From contig NZ_KE384439.1 in the NCBI RefSeq assembly GCF_000425725.1, forward strand, positions 219,309 through 283,308: 64,000 nucleotides of DNA. The letters are read 5' to 3'. A program made the translations under genes and the position numbers. The notes under the pieces were generated by a model. That model was given only the letters and a program-made list of their open reading frames with translations. It was not told the origin of the DNA and searched no databases. The DNA comes from Halomonas halocynthiae DSM 14573 (GTDB taxonomy: Bacteria; Pseudomonadota; Gammaproteobacteria; Pseudomonadales; Halomonadaceae). This document shows, piece after piece, positions 59,138 through 64,000 of the stretch (position 1 is the first letter of the stretch; every line of letters starts with the position of its first letter).

Positions 59138-60583
59138 ATGTCAGGTCAAACGCTCTATGACAAGCTGTGGTCGCAGCATTTAGTAAAAGATCGCGGTGAT
59201 GGTACCGCGCTGATTTATATCGATCGCCATCTGTTGCATGAGGTGACCTCACCTCAGGCTTTTGCAGGCTTGCGTCTGGCTAAGCGCCAGCCATGGCGGT
59301 TAGACGCGAATCTGGCCACGCCAGACCATAATGTACCAACAACTGTGAAAGAGCGTGCTGAAGGTAATGCGGGCATCAAAGACCCGATTTCGCTGATCCA
59401 GGTTCAGACGCTGGATGATAACTGCGACGAGTTTGGTATCGAAGAGTTTCGTATTAACGACCTGCGTCAAGGCATCGTCCATGTGGTCGGCCCAGAGCAG
59501 GGGGCAACGTTGCCTGGGATGACGGTGGTGTGTGGTGATTCACATACCGCGACACATGGCGCTTTTGCCTCTATTGCTCACGGAATCGGCACGTCTGAAG
59601 TTGAGCATGTGCTGGCCACTCAATGCTTGCTGGCCCAGAAAATGGGCAACATGCAAGTTCGTGTTGAAGGCAAGTTGGGTCGCGGCGTCACTGCTAAAGA
59701 TGTTGTGCTGGCAATTATTGGCAGGATCGGTACTGCTGGCGGCACGGGATATGCCATTGAGTTTGCGGGTAGCGCAATCCGTGATTTGTCCATGGAAGGC
59801 CGCATGACCGTGTGTAACATGGCGATCGAAGCTGGCGCACGGGTTGGGTTGATTGCCGTGGACGACACGACAATTAATTACCTCAAGGGTCGCCCCTTTG
59901 CACCGGCAGGCGAGCTTTGGGAGGCCGCCGTGGCCGATTGGCGCGAGCTAGTATCTGATGACGATGCGACGTTCGATAAGGTGGTGACGCTGGATGCCGC
60001 AGAGATTGAGCCGCAGGTTAGCTGGGGAACCAGCCCTGAAATGGTCACTGGGGTTTCCGGCGCCGTGCCAGACCCCGATGCGCAAACTGATGACACCCTG
60101 CAACGCGGTTATAGCCGTGCGTTAGAGTACATGGGGCTCAAGCCGAACCAGAAGATTACTGATATTCGGCTAGATAAAGTGTTTATCGGTTCTTGCACGA
60201 ACTCGCGCATCGAAGATCTACGCGAGGCGGCTGAGGTGGCACGTGGTAAAAAAGTCGCGACTTCTGTTGCGCTGGCCATGGTAGTGCCTGGTTCTGGTTT
60301 GGTAAAACGCCAAGCCGAAGCGGAAGGGCTTGATCAGATTTTTACACAAGCCGGTTTTGAATGGCGTGAGCCGGGTTGTTCAATGTGTCTGGCGATGAAC
60401 GCCGATAAACTGGGGGCCGGAGAGCACTGCGCATCAACATCGAATCGTAATTTTGAAGGTCGTCAAGGCTATGGTGGCCGCACGCATCTGGTGAGCCCAG
60501 CCATGGCGGCCGCGGCGGCAATTGCGGGTCATTTTGTCGACGTGCGTACGCTTGATACAACCACTGCCCACCAGGAGGCTTGA
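59138..60583 (+). CDS. leuC: 3-isopropylmalate dehydratase large subunit
   Basis: Aconitase-like enzyme of leucine synthesis; with LeuD it isomerises 2- to 3-isopropylmalate. The 481-residue product has [14 protein letters not shown] and the three [4Fe-4S] cysteines: one in [11 protein letters not shown] and two in CSMCLAMN. C-terminal [19 protein letters not shown] is typical. The ATG at 59138 has ggagg upstream. Four-base gap to leuD. Confidence 0.98.
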   Translation: MSGQTLYDKLWSQHLVKDRGDGTALIYIDRHLLHEVTSPQAFAGLRLAKRQPWRLDANLATPDHNVPTTVKERAEGNAGIKDPISLIQVQTLDDNCDEFGIEEFRINDLRQGIVHVVGPEQGATLPGMTVVCGDSHTATHGAFASIAHGIGTSEVEHVLATQCLLAQKMGNMQVRVEGKLGRGVTAKDVVLAIIGRIGTAGGTGYAIEFAGSAIRDLSMEGRMTVCNMAIEAGARVGLIAVDDTTINYLKGRPFAPAGELWEAAVADWRELVSDDDATFDKVVTLDAAEIEPQVSWGTSPEMVTGVSGAVPDPDAQTDDTLQRGYSRALEYMGLKPNQKITDIRLDKVFIGSCTNSRIEDLREAAEVARGKKVATSVALAMVVPGSGLVKRQAEAEGLDQIFTQAGFEWREPGCSMCLAMNADKLGAGEHCASTSNRNFEGRQGYGGRTHLVSPAMAAAAAIAGHFVDVRTLDTTTAHQEA

Positions 60584-60586
60584 GCC

Positions 60587-61240
60587 ATGAAAAAATTTGA
60601 ACGCCTTGATGGGTTGGTGGCACCGCTGGATCGTGCGAATGTCGATACCGATTTAATTATTCCTAAGCAGTTTCTGAAATCGATCAAGCGCACGGGATTT
60701 GGTGTTAATCTCTTTGATGAGCTGCGTTATCTTGATGAAGGTCAGCCGGATCAAGATGTTTCGAACCGTCCGCTCAACACGGACTTTATACTCAATCAGC
60801 CTCGTTATCAGGGGGCTAGTGTGCTGCTAGCGCGGCGCAACTTCGGTTGTGGTAGCTCGCGTGAGCATGCACCGTGGGCGCTTGAAGATTTCGGCTTTCG
60901 CGCGGTAATTGCGCCGAGCTTTGCTGATATTTTTTACAACAATGCGTTCAAGAACGGCATTTTGCTGATCAAACTCAGCGAGGAGCAGGTTGATCGGCTG
61001 TTTGCTGAGGTCGAGGCCAGCCCAGGGTATTGCCTGAGCATTGATCTTGAGGCGCAGCAGGTCGTTACACCCTCCGGTGAGGCGTTAAGCTTTGACGTCG
61101 ATGAGTTTCGCAAACACTGTTTGCTGGAAGGCTTGGATGACATCGGCATTACCCTGCAAAGCGAAGACGCTATTCGTGAGTTTGAAGCTCGTCACCGTGC
61201 GGCACGCCCGTGGCTGTTTCGGGATGTGACAGAAGCTTGA
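60587..61240 (+). CDS. leuD: 3-isopropylmalate dehydratase small subunit
   Basis: Swivelling small subunit that completes the LeuCD active site. In 217 residues: [20 protein letters not shown] and the substrate loop [19 protein letters not shown]. Full length. It begins three bases after the leuC stop and is followed by leuB after 43 bases. Confidence 0.98.
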   Translation: MKKFERLDGLVAPLDRANVDTDLIIPKQFLKSIKRTGFGVNLFDELRYLDEGQPDQDVSNRPLNTDFILNQPRYQGASVLLARRNFGCGSSREHAPWALEDFGFRAVIAPSFADIFYNNAFKNGILLIKLSEEQVDRLFAEVEASPGYCLSIDLEAQQVVTPSGEALSFDVDEFRKHCLLEGLDDIGITLQSEDAIREFEARHRAARPWLFRDVTEA

Positions 61241-61283
61241 GCATGGCGCAACTTTCGATGACCAATTAAGGATGGTAGATATA

Positions 61284-62372
61284 ATGACTCGCAAGATTCT
61301 CATGCTTCCTGGTGATGGTATCGGCCCAGAAATTATCGCGCAGGCTGCGCGCGTGCTGGCGGCTTGTCAGACGCATGGTCTGGATGTTGAGATTGATGAA
61401 GGCTTGGTCGGTGGCAGTGCGTATGATGTACATGGCGAGCCGCTGCCGGCTGAGACGCTGACTAAAGCCAAAGCCGCGGACGCAATACTGCTTGGCGCAG
61501 TGGGTGGCCCTAAGTGGGACAACATTGAAGACATTAGTAAGCGTCCCGAGCGCGGTTTGTTGGGGCTGAGAAAAGAGCTGGGGTTATTCGGCAACTTGCG
61601 TCCAGCATTGCTCTATCCGCAGCTAGCTGAAGCCTCGACACTGAAGCCCGACGTGGTGTCTGGGTTGGACATCATGATCGTGCGTGAGTTAACCGGCGGT
61701 ATTTATTTTGGTCAGCCGCGTGGCATTGAAGAGCGGGATGGTCAGCGTGTTGGCTTCAATACCTATGTGTACAGCGAGTCTGAAATTGAGCGTATCGGTC
61801 GAGTTGCGTTCGAAATGGCCCGTAAACGTGAGTGCCGTTTGTGTAGCGTGGATAAAGCGAACGTGCTGGAAGTCACCATGCTGTGGCGCGAGGTGATGGA
61901 GCGTTTGGCTGAAGAGTATCAAGACGTTGAGTTAAGCCACATGTATGTTGATAACGCGGCTATGCAGCTGGTGCGTGCTCCCAAGCAATTTGACGTAATC
62001 GTAACCGGAAACATGTTTGGCGACATCCTTTCAGATGCTGCCGCCATGTTAACGGGGTCGATTGGCATGTTGCCCTCGGCATCGCTTAATGAAAATAAGC
62101 AGGGTATGTATGAGCCTTGCCATGGCAGCGCGCCAGATATTGCTGGGCAAGGGCTGGCTAACCCTCTGGCGACAATTCTTTCAGTGGCGATGCTGCTGCG
62201 CTACTCGCTGGACGAGCCAGTGCTGGCTGAGAAAATAGAAACAGCGGTTGGCTTGGTGCTTGACCAGGGGTTGCGTACTGCCGACATTGCATCGGAAGAG
62301 ACCGATAGTGTGTCGACCGAGGCCATGGGCGATGCTGTATTAGCCGCTTTTGAATCGTTGTATCAGGCCTGA
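61284..62372 (+). CDS. leuB: 3-isopropylmalate dehydrogenase
   Basis: NAD-dependent oxidative decarboxylase of leucine synthesis. The 362-residue product starts [17 protein letters not shown] and has [29 protein letters not shown] and the metal-binding [20 protein letters not shown]. The ATG at 61284 gives the family N-terminus; an ATG 12 bases upstream is in frame with no better ribosome site. Confidence 0.97.
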   Translation: MTRKILMLPGDGIGPEIIAQAARVLAACQTHGLDVEIDEGLVGGSAYDVHGEPLPAETLTKAKAADAILLGAVGGPKWDNIEDISKRPERGLLGLRKELGLFGNLRPALLYPQLAEASTLKPDVVSGLDIMIVRELTGGIYFGQPRGIEERDGQRVGFNTYVYSESEIERIGRVAFEMARKRECRLCSVDKANVLEVTMLWREVMERLAEEYQDVELSHMYVDNAAMQLVRAPKQFDVIVTGNMFGDILSDAAAMLTGSIGMLPSASLNENKQGMYEPCHGSAPDIAGQGLANPLATILSVAMLLRYSLDEPVLAEKIETAVGLVLDQGLRTADIASEETDSVSTEAMGDAVLAAFESLYQA

Positions 62373-62400
62373 TAGTCAGCTGAAGAATAAAGTAAGATAG

Positions 62401-62482
62401 CTCCCAACGCAGGGAGTGGGATAACCGCGAGATAAGCCATCTTGGCGGCATGATTCGGCTGGCTTTGCCTGCGGGCGAAGCC
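62401..62482 (+). promoter_or_regulatory. hairpins in the asd leader
   Basis: Two stem-loops lie in the 151-base leuB-asd gap: ctccc/gggag (62401-62405 with 62412-62416) and a 9-bp stem with a tgcg loop (62461-62469 with 62474-62482). No T-run follows. They could be a weak leader structure or a terminator remnant; no known amino-acid riboswitch is recognised. Confidence 0.3.
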
Positions 62483-62523
62483 GCACCCAAGACAGAACAT
62501 ACAATATCCCAGGGAGACATCCT

Positions 62524-63636
62524 ATGTTGAACGTTGGTTTCGTCGGTTGGCGCGGCATGGTGGGATCTGTGCTGATGCAGCGCATGCGCGAGGAAGGTGA
62601 TTTTACCGGCATTGAGCCAGTCTTTTTTACTACCTCCCAGGTTGGCCAGCCCGGACCGAATATTGGTGTTGATGTTCCGCCGCTTAAGGATGCGATGGAT
62701 ATTGAACAGCTCAAGGCACTTGACGTTGTTGTGACCTGTCAGGGTGGCGACTATACCAAACAGGTCTATGGCAAGCTGCGCAGCGCTGGTTGGCAAGGCT
62801 ACTGGATTGATGCAGCCAGTGCTCTACGTATGGAAGACGAAAGCACCGTGGTGCTGGACCCCGTCAACCGTCGTGTGATTGACGCTCAGCTGGCTAAGGG
62901 TGCCAAAACATTTGTGGGTGGCAACTGCACGGTTAGCTTGATGCTGATGGGGCTGGGCGGGCTGTTTGAAGCCGGCATGATTGAGTGGATGACATCAATG
63001 ACCTATCAGGCTGCCTCTGGCTCTGGTGCGCGTCATATGCGTGAGCTGTTGCAGCAGATGGGCTCACTGCATGATAGCGTGGGTGCCGAGCTTGCTGACC
63101 CAGCCAGTGCCATTCTGGATATTGATCGCAAGGTCACTGAGGATATGCGCGCGGGTACCTTCCCCGTTGATAATTTCGGTGCACCGCTGGCGGGTAGCTT
63201 GATTCCATGGATCGATAGCCGCCTGGAAAATGGCCAAAGCCGTGAAGAGTGGAAAGGCTATGCGGAGACCAACAAGATTCTCGGCTTGCAGGAGCGCCCG
63301 ATCCCTATCGACGGTCTGTGTGTACGCATTGGTGCTATGCGAAGCCACAGCCAGGCATTTACCATCAAGCTTAAGCAGGATGTTCCGTTAGACGAAATCG
63401 AAGAGCGTATCGCTACGCACAATGACTGGGTGAAGCTGGTGCCAAATGAGCAAGAGGCGACCATGAAAGAGCTGACGCCTGCCGCGGCGACGGGTACGCT
63501 AACTATCCCAGTCGGTCGTGTGCGTAAGCTGAAGATGGGCGCTGAATACCTGTCGGCTTTCAGCGTGGGCGACCAACTGCTGTGGGGTGCGGCTGAACCC
63601 TTGCGCCGGATGCTACGGATTATCAGGCAGAGCTAG
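62524..63636 (+). CDS. asd: aspartate-semialdehyde dehydrogenase
   Basis: Makes aspartate semialdehyde for lysine, threonine, methionine and diaminopimelate. The 370-residue product has the N-terminal [18 protein letters not shown] and the catalytic Cys135 in GGNCTVSLM (E. coli numbering). SD caggga is upstream. It is followed by a hairpin and truA with no fimV between. Confidence 0.98.
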   Translation: MLNVGFVGWRGMVGSVLMQRMREEGDFTGIEPVFFTTSQVGQPGPNIGVDVPPLKDAMDIEQLKALDVVVTCQGGDYTKQVYGKLRSAGWQGYWIDAASALRMEDESTVVLDPVNRRVIDAQLAKGAKTFVGGNCTVSLMLMGLGGLFEAGMIEWMTSMTYQAASGSGARHMRELLQQMGSLHDSVGAELADPASAILDIDRKVTEDMRAGTFPVDNFGAPLAGSLIPWIDSRLENGQSREEWKGYAETNKILGLQERPIPIDGLCVRIGAMRSHSQAFTIKLKQDVPLDEIEERIATHNDWVKLVPNEQEATMKELTPAAATGTLTIPVGRVRKLKMGAEYLSAFSVGDQLLWGAAEPLRRMLRIIRQS

Positions 63637-63679
63637 CGCTACTGGTGTTACCGGTTTTTTGTTAAGCATGCCCAATGAA

Positions 63680-63711
63680 GCCTGCCAGACCGTTGATTAG
63701 GTCTGTCAGGC
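63680..63711 (+). terminator. probable asd terminator
   Basis: A 12-bp stem with one mismatch (63680-63691 with 63700-63711) and an 8-base loop, followed by cattttcat, lies 43 bases after the asd stop and 21 bases before truA. Confidence 0.5.
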
Positions 63712-63732
63712 CATTTTCATGATGAGTAGTCA

Positions 63733-64000
63733 ATGACACTGTTTCGACGACTGGATGAGAAGCAGACTCTGAGCGGCAGACTTGCGCTGGGGGTTGAATA
63801 CGAGGGTAGCCAATACTGTGGTTGGCAACGGCTAAGAGATACGCCATCGGTACAGGCGTCGCTGGAAGCGGCGCTGTCACGTATTGCTGGAAAACCGGTC
63901 AGCGTGCATTGTAGTGGGCGGACCGATTCTGGGGTGCATGCCACGCGCCAGGTGATTCATTTTGATCCGCCGGTTTTACGCTCAGAGAAAGCGTGGGTAT
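63733..64000 (+). CDS. truA: tRNA pseudouridine(38-40) synthase, 5' part (cut by window end)
   Basis: The first 89 codons are present. They encode the TruA N-terminus: LALGVEYEGSQYCGWQRL and the catalytic Asp in SGRTDSGVHATRQVIHFD. It converts U38-U40 of tRNAs to pseudouridine. Complete reading frame to the right edge; ATG at 63733. Confidence 0.95.
   Translation, partial: MTLFRRLDEKQTLSGRLALGVEYEGSQYCGWQRLRDTPSVQASLEAALSRIAGKPVSVHCSGRTDSGVHATRQVIHFDPPVLRSEKAWV

Overview
The window looks like a chromosomal segment of a moderately halophilic gammaproteobacterium of the Halomonadaceae (Halomonas/Vreelandella type). The evidence is a set of Pseudomonas/Halomonas-style gene blocks: gyrA-serC-pheA-tyrA::aroA-cmk-rpsA, mfd beside a long GAPDH, LysR-leuCDB-asd-truA, leuS-lptE-holA, and an MvaT-type nucleoid protein. 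It also encodes two flavin-dependent respiratory ion pumps of the kind used by halophiles, Rnf and Na+-Nqr. No rRNA, tRNA, CRISPR array, prophage or insertion sequence was recognised. Coding density is high, and nearly everything is housekeeping with a few accessory islands.

Layout. 0.2-3.2 kb (+): a short CstA-type carrier, a 94-residue protein ending Cys-Cys-stop (cory-CC-star type) and a single-domain ArsA/Get3-like ATPase. 3.2-13.1 kb (-): thiI, metG, rnfABCDGE, nth. 13.3 kb (+): a cytosolic penicillin V acylase/bile salt hydrolase-like enzyme. 14.4-18.2 kb (-): rdgC, an acyltransferase, a CDF metal exporter and a small unknown. 18.4-28.8 kb (+): thioesterase, gyrA, then serC, pheA, fused tyrA-aroA, cmk and rpsA. 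28.9-30.4 kb: a gene-poor stretch, AT-rich in parts, with an MvaT-like nucleoid protein and a short gene whose product resembles only the MvaT oligomerisation segment. 30.5-33.2 kb (-): pilD, coaE, yacG and a probable Tus-like replication terminus protein. 33.3-35.9 kb (+): nagZ, hpt and a YiiX-like hydrolase preceded by a heptamer tandem repeat. 35.8-41.3 kb (-): mfd, L,D-transpeptidase, glycerophosphodiesterase. 41.6-51.1 kb (+): GAPDH, nqrABCDEF, an exported Ntn-type hydrolase, nqrM. 51.2-55.8 kb (-): leuS, lptE, holA, a DUF488 protein. 56-64 kb: a YbeL-like zinc-ribbon protein, an unknown membrane transporter and LysR regulator (-), then leuCDB, asd and the start of truA (+).

How the genes fit together. 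Rnf and Nqr share paralogous subunits and need covalent FMN on their G/D and C/B subunits. NqrM, which matures the Nqr iron site, is present, but no ApbE flavin transferase is in the window. The serC-pheA-tyrA::aroA block supplies serine and aromatic amino acids, leuCDB leucine, and asd the aspartate family. Nucleoid and replication functions (GyrA, gyrase inhibitor YacG, MvaT-like, Tus-like, RdgC) are unusually frequent between 17 and 32 kb.

The observations most worth following are the CstA/CC-tail/ArsA-like cassette, the short MvaT-domain partner beside the MvaT-like gene, and the Tus-like gene in the coaE-yacG cluster. Start sites were re-chosen by eye from Shine-Dalgarno (SD) spacing and family N-termini. 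Family assignments come from recalled motifs, not from searches.
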